Source: Streptomyces xanthophaeus
GTDB taxonomy: Bacteria > Actinomycetota > Actinomycetes > Streptomycetales > Streptomycetaceae
Direction of reading: 5' to 3'
Assembly (NCBI RefSeq): GCF_000725805.1
Contig: NZ_JOFT01000043.1
Span: 1-50,458, forward strand
Length of the DNA stretch: 50,458 bases
Position 1 is the first letter of the stretch, and every line of letters begins with the position of its first letter. Positions 41,491 to 50,363 of the stretch are shown one piece after another. The notes under the pieces are model-generated. The model was not told the origin of the DNA, did no database searches, and saw nothing but the letters and a program-made list of their open reading frames with translations. A program made the position numbers and the translations under genes.

Positions 41491-42818
41491 TGGCGGCGAG
41501 GCGGTCCGCCCGCGTACGGGCCTGCGCGCGCGCCGCCACCGTGCTCGCCCTGCTGGCGGGGCTGCTGGCCGCCTGCTCCGCGCCGCGCGGCGGTGCCCCG
41601 GACGGAGTCGTGCGGCTCCGCTTCCAGTCCCTCGCCTGGCAGAAGGAGTCCGTCGACGCCACCAAGGCCCTCGTCGCCGAGTGGAACGCCGCCCACCCCG
41701 GCGTCCAGGTGCAGTACGTCCAGGGCTCCTGGGGCAGCGTCCACGACCAGCTGCTGACCTCCTTCGAGGGCGGCGAGGCCCCCGACGTCATCCACGACGC
41801 CTCCGACGACCTCGCCGACTTCGCGTACGGCGGCTTCCTCGCCGACCTGCGGCCGCTGCTCTCCGACCGGCTCCGGGCCGACATCCCGGCCCGGAGCTGG
41901 GAGAGCACCACCTTCGGGCCGGACGGCGGCGTGTACGGCGTCCCCTTCCTCCAGGAACCCCGGGTGCTGATGGCCAACACGGCCCTCCTGCGCGCCTCCG
42001 GGGTCCGCGTGCCCACGCCCGAAGCCCCCTGGAGCTGGCCCGAGTTCCGCACCGCGGCCCAGCGGCTCACCGCCGACGGCCGGTTCGGGGTGGCCTGGCC
42101 GCTCAAGGACCCCGTCTCCGCGACCCTCAACCTCGGTCTGTCCGCGGGCGGCCGGCTCTTCCACCGCGCGGCCGACGGCAAGGCCGTGATCCGCTGGGAC
42201 CAGGGGGACTCCGTCGTCCCCGCCACCGTGCGGGCCCAGATCCACACCGACCGCAGCGCCTCCCCGGCCACGCTCGGGACGGGCGGTTCGGACACCCTGC
42301 CCGGCTTCTTCGGCGGCAAGTACGCGATGGTCCCGCTCGGGTTCTCCTACCGCCAGCAGATCGTGCAGCAGGCACCGCCCGGCTTCGACTGGCAGGTGCT
42401 GCCGCCACCGGCCGGGGCGGACGGGCCCGATGGGCTGCTCCAGGGGGTGAGCCCGCAGACCCTGTCGATCGCGCGGGACAGCCCGTACCCGAAGGAGGCC
42501 GCGGCCTTCCTGGAGTTCCTGCTGCAACCGGCCAACACCGTCCGCCTCGCCCTCGGGGACTGGATGCTGCCGACGGGGACGCAGGCCCTGGCCGATCCCG
42601 CGCTGCGCACCGCCGAGCACGGCTGGGCCACCGGCGCGGCGCTCGCGCAGGGGCTGCGCCCGGCGCCCGCGCAGGCGGTGCGGGGCTACCCGGAGTGGAA
42701 GGACAAGGTGGCGACCCCGGCACTCCAGGAGTTCTACAGCGGTGCGATCGGGCTCGCGGAGCTGGAGGAACGCCTGGTCAGGGACGGGAACCGGGTCCTG
42801 GCCCGGTACCAGCGCTGA
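41490..42818 (+). CDS. Extracellular sugar-binding lipoprotein of the ABC transporter
   Basis: A 442-residue solute-binding protein. The signal ([18 protein letters not shown]) has lipobox LAAC with Cys at about 29. The mature part is a type 1 sugar-binding fold ([45 protein letters not shown]). It captures an unknown sugar or glycoside outside the membrane and delivers it to the two permeases upstream. The order permease-permease-binding protein differs from the common binding-protein-first layout. ATG 41490 overlaps the permease stop (TGATG). Confidence 0.92.
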   Translation: MAARRSARVRACARAATVLALLAGLLAACSAPRGGAPDGVVRLRFQSLAWQKESVDATKALVAEWNAAHPGVQVQYVQGSWGSVHDQLLTSFEGGEAPDVIHDASDDLADFAYGGFLADLRPLLSDRLRADIPARSWESTTFGPDGGVYGVPFLQEPRVLMANTALLRASGVRVPTPEAPWSWPEFRTAAQRLTADGRFGVAWPLKDPVSATLNLGLSAGGRLFHRAADGKAVIRWDQGDSVVPATVRAQIHTDRSASPATLGTGGSDTLPGFFGGKYAMVPLGFSYRQQIVQQAPPGFDWQVLPPPAGADGPDGLLQGVSPQTLSIARDSPYPKEAAAFLEFLLQPANTVRLALGDWMLPTGTQALADPALRTAEHGWATGAALAQGLRPAPAQAVRGYPEWKDKVATPALQEFYSGAIGLAELEERLVRDGNRVLARYQR

Positions 42819-42839
42819 GGGAGGGGGCGAGGTATTGGT

Positions 42840-42868
42840 TTGCACGAGACGTATCGTCTCGTTATGGT
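42840..42868 (+). promoter_or_regulatory. Leaderless promoter of the macrolide-type glycosyltransferase gene
   Basis: TTGCAC (42840-42845), a 17-bp spacer and TATGGT (42863-42868); the ATG begins six bases after the -10. There is no ribosome site, so a leaderless transcript is expected. The whole spacer is occupied by the operator at 42844-42862. Confidence 0.75.
42844..42862. promoter_or_regulatory. TetR-like palindromic operator inside the promoter spacer
   Basis: ACGAGACG-TAT-CGTCTCGT has two perfect 8-bp arms around a 3-nt centre. It lies exactly between the -35 and -10, where bound repressor would block polymerase. Length and symmetry suit a TetR-family dimer. No regulator gene is adjacent, so the repressor must act from elsewhere. 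Confidence 0.75.
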
Positions 42869-42874
42869 CGTGGC

Positions 42875-44074
42875 ATGACCTCAGCCAAGCCCGCGCACAT
42901 CGCCATGTTCTCCATCGCCGCCCACGGGCACGTGAATCCGAGCATCGAAGTGATCCGGGAACTCGTCGCCCGCGGCCACCGGGTGAGCTACGCCATCCCC
43001 GCCGCCTTCGCCGAGAAGGTCGCGCAGACCGGCGCCACCCCGGTGATCTACACCTCGACCCTGCCCACCGACGACGAGCCCGAGGCCTGGGGCACCGAAC
43101 TCATCGACCACCTCGAACCCTTCCTGAACGACGCCGTCCAGGCCCTGCCCCAGCTCGCGGCCGCCTTCGACGGGGACGAGCCGGCCCTCGTCCTGCACGA
43201 CATCACCTCCTACCCGGCGCCCGTCCTCGCCCACCGCTGGGGGGTCCCGGCCGTCTCCCTCTCCCCGAACCTGGTCGCCTGGGAGGGGTACGAGGAAGAG
43301 GTCGCCGAGCCCATGTTCGCCGGACTGAAGGCCTCCGAGCGCGGGCAGGCGTACTACGCGAAGTTCGCCGCGTGGCTCACCGAGAACGGCCTCGGCGACC
43401 AGGTCGACCGCTTCCAGGGCCGCCCGCGCCGCAGCCTCGTCCTGATCCCCAGGGCCCTCCAGCCCCAGGCCGACCGGGTCGACCCGTCCGTGTACACCTT
43501 CGTCGGGGCCTGCCAGGGCGAGCGGGCGGAGCAGGGCGGCTGGCAGCGGCCCGCGGCCGCCGCGGGCAAGCGGGTCCTGCTGGTCTCGCTCGGCTCGGCC
43601 TTCACCAAGCAGCCCGCCTTCTACCGGGCCTGCACGGACGCCTTCGGCGACCTCCCCGACTGGCACGTCGTGCTCCAGATCGGCAAGTTCACCGACGAGG
43701 CCGCACTGGGCGCCGTCCCCGCCAACGTCGAGGTCCACCGCTGGGTCCCGCAGCTGGACATCCTGCGCCAGGCCGACGCCTTCATCACCCACGCGGGCGC
43801 CGGCGGCAGCCAGGAGGGCCTCGCCACCGGCACGCCGATGGTCGCCGTCCCCCAGGCCGTCGACCAGTTCGGCAACGCCGACATGCTGGTCTCCCTCGGC
43901 GTAGCCCGGCACGTCCCGATGGAGCAGGCCGATGCCGGGACCCTCCGCGAGGCCGTCCTCGCGCTCGTCGCCGACCCCGAGGTGGCCGCCCGCGGCCGGG
44001 CCCTGCGCGCCCAGATGGCTGCCGAGGGGGGCACGCGGCGGGCCGCCGACCTCATCGAGGCCGAACTGTCATAG
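42875..44074 (+). CDS. MGT-family macrolide-type glycosyltransferase
   Basis: A 399-residue GT-B enzyme of family GT1. The N-terminus [30 protein letters not shown] contains the catalytic His (AHGH), and the C-terminal sugar-nucleotide site has [45 protein letters not shown]. It closely resembles the macrolide-inactivating Mgt/OleI/OleD proteins of streptomycetes, which glucosylate a macrolide hydroxyl using UDP-glucose; the acceptor here is unproven. (This OleD is unrelated to the OleABCD olefin system.) Expression is probably held off by the repressor site in its promoter. Confidence 0.92.
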   Translation: MTSAKPAHIAMFSIAAHGHVNPSIEVIRELVARGHRVSYAIPAAFAEKVAQTGATPVIYTSTLPTDDEPEAWGTELIDHLEPFLNDAVQALPQLAAAFDGDEPALVLHDITSYPAPVLAHRWGVPAVSLSPNLVAWEGYEEEVAEPMFAGLKASERGQAYYAKFAAWLTENGLGDQVDRFQGRPRRSLVLIPRALQPQADRVDPSVYTFVGACQGERAEQGGWQRPAAAAGKRVLLVSLGSAFTKQPAFYRACTDAFGDLPDWHVVLQIGKFTDEAALGAVPANVEVHRWVPQLDILRQADAFITHAGAGGSQEGLATGTPMVAVPQAVDQFGNADMLVSLGVARHVPMEQADAGTLREAVLALVADPEVAARGRALRAQMAAEGGTRRAADLIEAELS

Positions 44075-44094
44075 GCAGCCCCTAAGGTGCCGCC

Positions 44095-44658
44095 ATGACG
44101 AAGAAGGCAGCGACCAAGAAGTACGCCGCGCTGCTGCGCGGGATCAATGTCGGCGGGAACAAGAAGGTCCCCATGGCGGAGCTGCGGAGCGTGCTGGAGG
44201 GGCTCGGCCACGGCGAGGTGCAGACGTACCTGCAGAGCGGCAACGCCGTCTTCAGCAGCGCGGCCGCGGATCCGACGGCCCTGGCCCGGGAGCTGGAGGC
44301 GGCCATCGAGGACCACTTCGGTTTCCGCGTGCCCTGCCTGGTGGTGGACGGGGAGTACCTGAGCGCGGTCGTGCGGGCCTGCCCCTTCCCGGCCGCCGAA
44401 CTGGAGGGCAAGCAGCTCCACGCCACGTTCTTCTCGCAGCAGCCGGGCGCGGAACGCTTCGCCGCGCTCGACGCCGCCGCGTTCCTCCCGGAGGAGTACC
44501 GGGTCGGCGACCGGGTCCTCTACCTGTACGCACCGGACGGCCTGGGCCGCTCCAAGCTGGGCGAGGCCCTGGCCAGGCCCGCCGTGGTCAAGGGCATCGA
44601 CGTGACCACCCGGAACTGGAACACCGTCGTCAAGCTCGTCGAGCTCACCGGGAGCTGA
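44095..44658 (+). CDS. DUF1697 family protein
   Basis: A 187-residue soluble protein that matches DUF1697: YAALLRGINVGGNKKVPMAELRSVLEGLG at the N-terminus, VQTYLQSGNAVFSS and the C-terminal TTRNWNTVVKLVELT. No activity is established for the family. ATG 44095 has AAGG at reasonable spacing, 20 nt after the glycosyltransferase stop, so the two may share a transcript. It converges on the SAP-like gene, 16 nt apart. Confidence 0.92.
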   Translation: MTKKAATKKYAALLRGINVGGNKKVPMAELRSVLEGLGHGEVQTYLQSGNAVFSSAAADPTALARELEAAIEDHFGFRVPCLVVDGEYLSAVVRACPFPAAELEGKQLHATFFSQQPGAERFAALDAAAFLPEEYRVGDRVLYLYAPDGLGRSKLGEALARPAVVKGIDVTTRNWNTVVKLVELTGS

Positions 44659-44674
44659 CCGCGGACGGCCGGCT

Positions 44675-45247
44675 TCAGTCGCGCCGGTCCTTGGGGCGGG
44701 CGCGGTGGGCCCGCCAGGCGGCCAGGGCCTCGGTACGGGTGGCGTCCGGGTGGCGGGCGTGCCATTCGCGCAGGAAGCGGTTGAACTCGAACTGGGCGCC
44801 GACCTCCTGCGGTTCGGCGGCCCGCTCCCGGGTGGCGTGCCAGTGGGTGACGGCCTGCGCGAGGGTGCGCCCCGCGCCCTGGGCGACGTAGTCCCGCATG
44901 AAGGCGTCGAAGTGGAAGGCGGGCCCGATCTCCTGCGTGAAGTACGCCCGGAGCACCTGGCTGCACCGCTGGCCCTCGGGGATGACGGTGGCACCGTCCA
45001 CCGGCGCCGCCAGCTGCCTTCCGCCGCGCCGGGCGGTGCGGACCGGCCGCGGCTCGGGGCGCCCGTCGAGCACGGCGGCGAGGCGGTCCGTGAGGGCGGC
45101 CTTGCCGCCCGCGGGGGAGAGGCCGAGCTGCCGGGCGAACGCGGTCAGTTCGGCCAGTGTCCAGTACCAGCGCACCAGCTCGGTCCCGCTCAGTTCGCGG
45201 GTCAGTGCGGGGCGGGGGGCGCCGGGATCGCCGTCATTCGTACGCAT
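44675..45247 (-). CDS. SAP-like / DUF6434 protein
   Basis: A 190-residue protein. Residues about 20-65 read like a SAP-type helix-extended-loop-helix (LTRELSGTELVRWYWTLAELTAFARQLGLSPAGGKAALTDRL). Residues about 95-185 contain SQVLRAYFTQEIGPAFHFDAFMRDYV, VTHWHATR and FEFNRFLREWHARHPDATR, which I associate with DUF6434. SAP motifs often bind DNA or RNA, so a nucleic-acid role is possible but unproven. The start may be leaderless, with TACTAT (45254-45259, minus strand) six bases before the ATG. Confidence 0.75.
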   Translation of the reverse strand: MRTNDGDPGAPRPALTRELSGTELVRWYWTLAELTAFARQLGLSPAGGKAALTDRLAAVLDGRPEPRPVRTARRGGRQLAAPVDGATVIPEGQRCSQVLRAYFTQEIGPAFHFDAFMRDYVAQGAGRTLAQAVTHWHATRERAAEPQEVGAQFEFNRFLREWHARHPDATRTEALAAWRAHRARPKDRRD

Positions 45248-45253
45248 GTTCCC

Positions 45254-45259
45254 ATAGTA
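45254..45259 (-). promoter_or_regulatory. Putative -10 of the SAP/DUF6434 gene
   Basis: TACTAT on the minus strand, six bases upstream of the ATG, would start the transcript at the start codon. No clear -35 is visible. This is the only AT-rich stretch in the gap to the aldo/keto reductase stop. Confidence 0.4.
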
Positions 45260-45276
45260 GGCCTGCCTGGCCCCGG

Positions 45277-46122
45277 TCAGGCGAGCGCGTCCAGCAGGGC
45301 CAGCTCGGCAGCGGTCAGGTGCACGCTGGCCGCGTCCAGGTTCTCCGCCAGGTGCGTGAGGGAACCCGTACCCGGGGCGGGACACAGCACCGGGGAGTGG
45401 TGCAGCAGCCACGCCAGGGCGATCTGACCCGCCCCCGCACGATGGGCCGCGGCCACCGCCGTGACCGCCGCCGCGCTCTCCCGGGTCAGGGAACCGCTGC
45501 CCAGCGGGTAGTACGGGAGGAAGGCGATCCCGTGCGCCTCGCACAGCGCGAGCACCTCCGCCGAGCTCCGGTCCAGCAGGTTGAACGGGTTCTGCACCGA
45601 GGCCACCGGAACCGACTCCCGCGCCAGGCGCAGCTGTTGCGCCGTGACCGTGTCCAGCCCGATGTGCCGGATCTTGCCCTCCGCCCGCAACTCGGCCAGC
45701 GCGCCCAGCTGTTCCGCCATCGGGACCGAGGGGTCGAACCGGTGCAGCTGGTACAGGCCGATCCGCTCCACCCGCAGCCTGCGCAGGCTCGCCTCGCACA
45801 TCTGCCGCAACTGCTCCGGACGGCCCGCGAGGTGCCACCGGTCCGGCCCGGTGCGCACCACCCCGCCCTTGGTGGCGACGACCAGGTGCTCCCCGTACGG
45901 ATGGAGGGCTTCTGAGATCAGCTCCTCCGCCAGGTCGGGGCCGTAGTTGTCGGCGGTGTCGATGAGGGTGACCCCGCGCTCCACCGCCGTGCGCAGCAGC
46001 GCCCGGGCCTCGGCGCGCCCGCCGCGCGGACCCCAGTAGCCGGGGCCGACCAGACCCCCCGTACCGAGGCCGAGGCGCCGTACGGGAAGGTCCCCACCGA
46101 GAGCGAACGTCGTGTGCACCAT
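45277..46122 (-). CDS. Aldo/keto reductase
   Basis: A 281-residue NADPH-dependent reductase. The catalytic set is present: Asp and Tyr in LIDTADNYGPD, Lys in VVATKGGV and His in LYQLHRFDPS. The PGTGSLTHLAENLDAA segment near the C-terminus contacts the cofactor phosphate. Family members reduce aldehydes and ketones; substrate unknown. ATG 46122 is used, with a weak GGGGC element. It diverges from the ketopantoate-reductase-like gene 44 bp away. Confidence 0.93.
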   Translation of the reverse strand: MVHTTFALGGDLPVRRLGLGTGGLVGPGYWGPRGGRAEARALLRTAVERGVTLIDTADNYGPDLAEELISEALHPYGEHLVVATKGGVVRTGPDRWHLAGRPEQLRQMCEASLRRLRVERIGLYQLHRFDPSVPMAEQLGALAELRAEGKIRHIGLDTVTAQQLRLARESVPVASVQNPFNLLDRSSAEVLALCEAHGIAFLPYYPLGSGSLTRESAAAVTAVAAAHRAGAGQIALAWLLHHSPVLCPAPGTGSLTHLAENLDAASVHLTAAELALLDALA

Positions 46123-46166
46123 GCCCCGACGGTAACGCAGGCCCCCGCGTGTGCCAGGCTCGTGGC

Positions 46167-47174
46167 ATGCGGTACATCATCATCGGCGCGGGCGCGGTAG
46201 GCGCCACCATCGGCGGACGGCTCGCGGAGGCGGGCGGCGAGGTCGTCCTCGTCGCCCGCGGCGCGCACGCGGACGCCCTGCGGGCCGACGGCCTGAAGCT
46301 CACCACGGCCGACGGGACCCGGGTGCACCGGCTGCCCGTCGTGTCCGCACCGGCCGAACTGGGCGAACTGCGCCCCGACGACGTGCTCCTCCTCGCGGTC
46401 AAGACGCAGGACGCCATCGCGGCGCTCGACGCGTGGGGCGACGCGGAGGTCGCGGGCGGCGGTACGGCGGCCCAGCGGCTGCCGCTGCTGTGCGCGCAGA
46501 ACGGCGTGGAGAGCGAACGGCTGGCGCTGCGCCGCTTCGCCCGCGTGTACGGGGTGTGCGTGTGGCTGCCCGCGACCTTCCTGGAACCGGGCGCGGTCTC
46601 GGCGCTGTGCGCGCCGCTCACCGGCATCCTGCACCTGGGCCGGGCGGCGGGCGGCGCGGACGACCGGATCCGGCGGATCGCGGCCGACCTGGAGAAGGCC
46701 GGCTTCGGCGCGCCGGTCGTCGAGGACGTGATGCGCTGGAAGTACGCGAAGCTGCTGGGGAACCTCGGCAACGCCGTCCAGGCCACCACCGGCCCGGAGC
46801 CTGACCCGGCGAAGGCGGCGCTGCTGCTGCGGGCCGTGCGCGAGGCGAAGGCCGCGTTCGCCGCCGCGGGCATCGACTGCGCCACCGAGGCCGAGCAGGC
46901 CGCCGCGCGCGACGGCAGGGTCGAGCAGCCGGCGGGCGTCCGGGGCGGCTCCTCGTGGCAGAGCCTGGCCCGGGGCACGGGGTCGGTGGAGGCGGACTAC
47001 CTGAACGGGGAGGTCTGCCTGCTGGGCCGCCTGCACGGGGTACCGACCCCGGTCAACGACGTCCTGCGGCACGTGGCGAACATCTTCGCCCGCGAATCCC
47101 TCCCGCCGGGCGCGATGCCGGTCGCGGACCTGACGGCCCTGGCCGACGAGGCCGCGGCCCGCAGCCAGAAATAA
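46167..47174 (+). CDS. Ketopantoate reductase family protein (PanE/ApbA-like)
   Basis: A 335-residue two-domain dehydrogenase. The N-terminal Rossmann motif is YIIIGAGAVGATIGGRLAEAG, the middle has LLLAVKTQDA and CAQNGVESE, and the C-terminal helical domain has the conserved Lys in RWKYAKLLGNLGNAVQA and a Glu-containing tail SVEADYLNGEV. PanE makes pantoate for coenzyme A; many family members act on other 2-oxo acids, and no other pantothenate gene is here. ATG 46167 has AGG-type complementarity ahead. Confidence 0.85.
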   Translation: MRYIIIGAGAVGATIGGRLAEAGGEVVLVARGAHADALRADGLKLTTADGTRVHRLPVVSAPAELGELRPDDVLLLAVKTQDAIAALDAWGDAEVAGGGTAAQRLPLLCAQNGVESERLALRRFARVYGVCVWLPATFLEPGAVSALCAPLTGILHLGRAAGGADDRIRRIAADLEKAGFGAPVVEDVMRWKYAKLLGNLGNAVQATTGPEPDPAKAALLLRAVREAKAAFAAAGIDCATEAEQAAARDGRVEQPAGVRGGSSWQSLARGTGSVEADYLNGEVCLLGRLHGVPTPVNDVLRHVANIFARESLPPGAMPVADLTALADEAAARSQK

Positions 47175-47213
47175 GGGGGACGGCCGGCGCGCGGCTGTGC
47201 CAGGGTCGGCGCC

Positions 47214-47825
47214 ATGTCCAACAGCATTGCCTACCCCGTCTTCCGCACGCCCGACCCGGACGCAGCCCTGAGCGTGGCCCGTCAGCTGGTGGAGTTCGGC
47301 GTCCGGCCGTACTCCGAGGTGTCGGTGGAGGCCGAGGTGCCCACCCTGGCCGAGGTGGGGCGGCTGCGTGACGCCCTGCCCGAGGCCTGGTTCAGGAGCG
47401 ACACCGCGCCGTTCGGGACCGGCGTCGAGCCGGACCTGGCCAGGTCGGTCCGTGCCGGTGAGCTTCCCGACGACCTCGCCGGCGTGGCGGAGCACCTGCC
47501 CTTCAGCGTGTCCATGCTGGACCAGCCCGTGGGGAGCGTCGAAGCCCACTTCGCGGCAGCGGTCGGCCCGCACCCCGCCGAGATCCACTGGTCCGCACTG
47601 GAATGGCCGCCGGCGCCCGAACGCGACCTCCGCGGCGAGTACAAACACGCCGAGGTGACGCTCCTGCTCAACTGCGACTCCCGGGAGCTCGGCGAACGCG
47701 CCGCCACGCACCTGGTCCTCGTCCACGTCCGGCGCCGCAACCGGGACGGCTACGAGGAGCGCTACGCGCAGTGGCTGGCCGAGCAGTTCGGACAGCAGGT
47801 CATCGGGCCCCCGCAGGAGGACTGA
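47214..47825 (+). CDS. Uncharacterised protein, possibly two repeats of one fold
   Basis: A 203-residue acidic soluble protein with no motif I recognise. Segments YPVFRTPDPDAALSVARQLVEFGVRPYSEV and LEWPPAPERDLRGEYKHAEVTLLLNCDSRELGERAATHLVLVHVRRR suggest an alpha/beta fold; the C-terminus YEERYAQWLAEQFGQQV is amphipathic. It follows the PanE-like gene by 39 bp and could be co-transcribed. No ribosome site stands out. Function unknown. Confidence 0.65.
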   Translation: MSNSIAYPVFRTPDPDAALSVARQLVEFGVRPYSEVSVEAEVPTLAEVGRLRDALPEAWFRSDTAPFGTGVEPDLARSVRAGELPDDLAGVAEHLPFSVSMLDQPVGSVEAHFAAAVGPHPAEIHWSALEWPPAPERDLRGEYKHAEVTLLLNCDSRELGERAATHLVLVHVRRRNRDGYEERYAQWLAEQFGQQVIGPPQED

Positions 47826-47876
47826 CGCGGGCCGCAGCCAGGGATAAGGAGGCCGTCGCCCGCGCCCGGGCGGTCC

Positions 47877-48638
47877 CTAAGCAGTCAGGGCCGTCAGGCG
47901 GGCAGGGGCCTCGGCCGCCGTGTCGTAGCGGCGCAGGAGCAGGGTGGCCAGTTCCGGGGCCGGGCCCAGGACGTCCGCCACGACGTCCGCGCCCGCGGCG
48001 TGCGCGCCGGCCGCGATGCGGTCCGGGAGGCGTCCGGGGGCGATGACGTACGGGGCCACGGCCACCCGCTCGAAGCCCTCGGCGCGCAGGGCCCGTACGG
48101 CGTCCTCGGTACGGGGCAGAGCAGCGGAGGCGAACGCAGGCCGCACGGCGCACCAACCGGTGTGCCGCCACTCCCGCGCGGTTTCAGCGATCACTGCGAT
48201 CGCCTCCGGGTCGGTGGATCCGGCGGACGCGAGCACCACCGCGGTGGTGGAGCGGTCCGCCGGGGAGAGCCCGGCTTCGGCGAGCCGGCGCTCAAGGGCC
48301 GAGAGGAGGAGCGGGGACGGGCCGAGCACGTCCGCCACCCGCACCGAAAGGCCCGGCAGCCGCGAGGCCGACTCGGCCAGGGCGGCCGGGATGTCGGACT
48401 TCGCGTGGAAGGCGCGGGTCAGCAGCAGCGGCAGCGCCACGACCTCCCGTACGCCGGAGAGGTACAGGGAGGACAGCGCCTGTCCCACCGTCGGGGTGTT
48501 GAAGTCCAGGAAGGCCGTCTCCACCCGCAGCCCGGGCCGCAGCGACCGGGCACGCCGGGTGAGGGCGTGCACGGTCGCCGCGTGCCGCGGGTCGCGGCTG
48601 CCGTGGGCGATGACCAGCAGGGCAGGTGTGCTGTACAC
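47877..48638 (-). CDS. Sirohydrochlorin chelatase (CbiX/SirB-like)
   Basis: A 253-residue two-repeat chelatase. The metal-site His residues are in VIAHGSRDPRH and LTRAFHAKSDIP; the second half (AVVLASAGSTDPEAI, VRPAFASAALP, VAVAPYVIAPGRL) repeats the fold but has lost the first His. It inserts Fe2+ into sirohydrochlorin to make sirohaem for sulfite reductase, or Co2+ on the cobalamin path. Sitting five bases past the sulfonate permease stop favours the sirohaem role. GTG 48638 is the start. Confidence 0.88.
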   Translation of the reverse strand: MYSTPALLVIAHGSRDPRHAATVHALTRRARSLRPGLRVETAFLDFNTPTVGQALSSLYLSGVREVVALPLLLTRAFHAKSDIPAALAESASRLPGLSVRVADVLGPSPLLLSALERRLAEAGLSPADRSTTAVVLASAGSTDPEAIAVIAETAREWRHTGWCAVRPAFASAALPRTEDAVRALRAEGFERVAVAPYVIAPGRLPDRIAAGAHAAGADVVADVLGPAPELATLLLRRYDTAAEAPARLTALTA

Positions 48639-48643
48639 GGGAC

Positions 48644-49546
48644 TCAGCTCTTGACCAGCAGACCGCGGGTGCGCAGCACCCACCGCTCGACCGGGCTGAA
48701 GATCAGCAGGTCGATGGCGATGCCGACCACCAGGATCAGGATGATGGCGAGGAACACGCCCGGCAGGTCGATGTTGTTGCGGCCGTTCTCCAGCAACTGG
48801 CCCAGGCCCAGTCCGAGGTCGGGGGAGCTGGCGATGATCTCGGCGGCCATCAGGGAGCGCCAGGAGAAGGCCCAGCCCTGCTTCAGGCCGGCCAGGTAGC
48901 CCGGCAGCGCGGCCGGCATGACGATGTGGCGGGCGCCGCGCAGGCCGGTGGCGCCCAGGGTGCGTCCGGCCCGCAGGAACAGCGGCGGGATCTGGTCGAT
49001 GCCGGAGACCAGCCCGTTGGCGATGGACGGCACCGCGCCGAGCAGGATGACCGTGAACATCATGGCGTCGTTGAGGCCGAACCAGAGCACGGCCGGCGGC
49101 ACCCAGGCCACCGACGGCAGGGACTGCAGACCCTGGAGGATCGGGCCGATCGCGGCGCGCACGAACTTCACCCGGGCGACCAGCAGGCCGAGCGGGGTGC
49201 CGATGGCCAGGGCCAGCAGGAAGCCGAGCATGCCGCGCGACACGCTGGTCCAGATGACCTCCAGCAGGGTGCCCTTGGCCCACATGTCGGCCAGGCTGTC
49301 CCACACCGCGGACAGGGCGGGCAGCTTGGTCTCGTCGACGACCTTCGCCGTGACGAGACCCTGCCACACCAGGAGCACCAGGCCGACGGCCAGGAGCGGG
49401 GGCAGGACCTTCTTGACGAGGACCTCGCGGACCGGGGTGCGGTGGGTCTGGACCGCGTCGAGCGCGTCCAGGCCCGCCTCCAGGCCGGCCAGGTCGTCCT
49501 GCTTGCCCGTGGCCGCGACCTTCGGGGTGGTGTCAGTGCTGGCCAT
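48644..49546 (-). CDS. ssuC: Sulfonate/nitrate-type ABC transporter permease
   Basis: A 300-residue membrane protein with about six helices. The EAA-like coupling loop is LFLRAGRTLGATGLRGARHIVMPAALPGYLAGLKQG, as in SsuC/TauC. The N-terminal 50 residues are charged and cytoplasmic. With the ATPase and binding protein upstream it imports aliphatic sulfonates or a related organosulfur compound. ATG 49546 overlaps the last 14 nt of the ATPase gene. The assignment to sulfonates rests on the neighbouring sirohydrochlorin chelatase. Confidence 0.88.
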   Translation of the reverse strand: MASTDTTPKVAATGKQDDLAGLEAGLDALDAVQTHRTPVREVLVKKVLPPLLAVGLVLLVWQGLVTAKVVDETKLPALSAVWDSLADMWAKGTLLEVIWTSVSRGMLGFLLALAIGTPLGLLVARVKFVRAAIGPILQGLQSLPSVAWVPPAVLWFGLNDAMMFTVILLGAVPSIANGLVSGIDQIPPLFLRAGRTLGATGLRGARHIVMPAALPGYLAGLKQGWAFSWRSLMAAEIIASSPDLGLGLGQLLENGRNNIDLPGVFLAIILILVVGIAIDLLIFSPVERWVLRTRGLLVKS

Positions 49547-50330
49547 GGCGGCGGATCTCCCCACGCAGGTGTTCAGTGATCTCGAGGGACAGCTCGGCGA
49601 CGTCCGCGTCCTCGATGCGGCGCGGCTGCGGGATGCCCACGGTCCATTCCTTCGCGACCCGGCCGGGCCGCGAGGAGAGCAGGACCACGCGCTGGGCGAG
49701 GCGGACGGCCTCGCGCACGTTGTGGGTGACGAAGAGGACCGACAGGTTCGTCTCGGCCCAGATGCGGGTGAGTTCGCCGTGCAGCACGTCCCGCGTGATG
49801 GCGTCGAGCGCCGCGAACGGCTCGTCCATCAGCAGCAGCTGGCTGTCCTGGGCGAGCGCCCGGGCCAGCGCCACGCGCTGGCGCATGCCGCCCGACAGCT
49901 CGTGGACGCGCTTGCCGTAGGCGCCGCCGAGCCGGACGAGGTCCAGCAGACGTTCGGCTTCCGGGCGGCGCTCGGCCTTGGGCACCCCGCGCATGCGCAG
50001 GGCGAGTTCGATGTTCTTGCCCGCGGTCAGCCACGGGAAGAGGGCGTGCTCCTGGAACATGAGCGCCGGACGGCCGCCGGGGGTCGCGATGGACCCCGCG
50101 GACGGCTTGTCCAGGCCGGCGACCAGGTTCAGCAGCGTGGACTTGCCACACCCCGAGGCCCCCAGGATGGTGACGAACTCTCCGGGAGCGACATCGAGGC
50201 TGATGTCGTCCAGGACGAGCTGCGATCCGGCCGGGCCGGAGAAGGACTTCGAGACGTGCTCGATGCGCGCGGCGTACGCGTGCTGCTCCGCTACGGTGCC
50301 CTCGGCAGCCTTGGCAAGCGTCGTGGCCAT
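49533..50330 (-). CDS. ssuB: Sulfonate/nitrate-type ABC transporter ATP-binding protein
   Basis: A 265-residue ATPase. Walker A GASGCGKS, Q-loop FQEHALFPWLT, signature LSGGMRQR, Walker B LLLMDEP, D-loop ALDAIT and switch His in FVTHNVREA are all intact. The FPWLT after the Q-loop is typical of SsuB/TauB. ATG 50330 has an excellent AGGAGGT seven bases upstream, preferred over GTG 50339, which lies against it. It powers the permease encoded next. Confidence 0.93.
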   Translation of the reverse strand: MATTLAKAAEGTVAEQHAYAARIEHVSKSFSGPAGSQLVLDDISLDVAPGEFVTILGASGCGKSTLLNLVAGLDKPSAGSIATPGGRPALMFQEHALFPWLTAGKNIELALRMRGVPKAERRPEAERLLDLVRLGGAYGKRVHELSGGMRQRVALARALAQDSQLLLMDEPFAALDAITRDVLHGELTRIWAETNLSVLFVTHNVREAVRLAQRVVLLSSRPGRVAKEWTVGIPQPRRIEDADVAELSLEITEHLRGEIRRHGQH

Positions 50331-50363
50331 GGTCGTCACCTCCTGGGTTGCTGGACTTGGGGA

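Noticed and set aside
42875..44074. Part of a macrolide biosynthesis cluster
   Set aside because: No polyketide synthase or deoxysugar genes are nearby. A stand-alone inactivating glycosyltransferase fits better.
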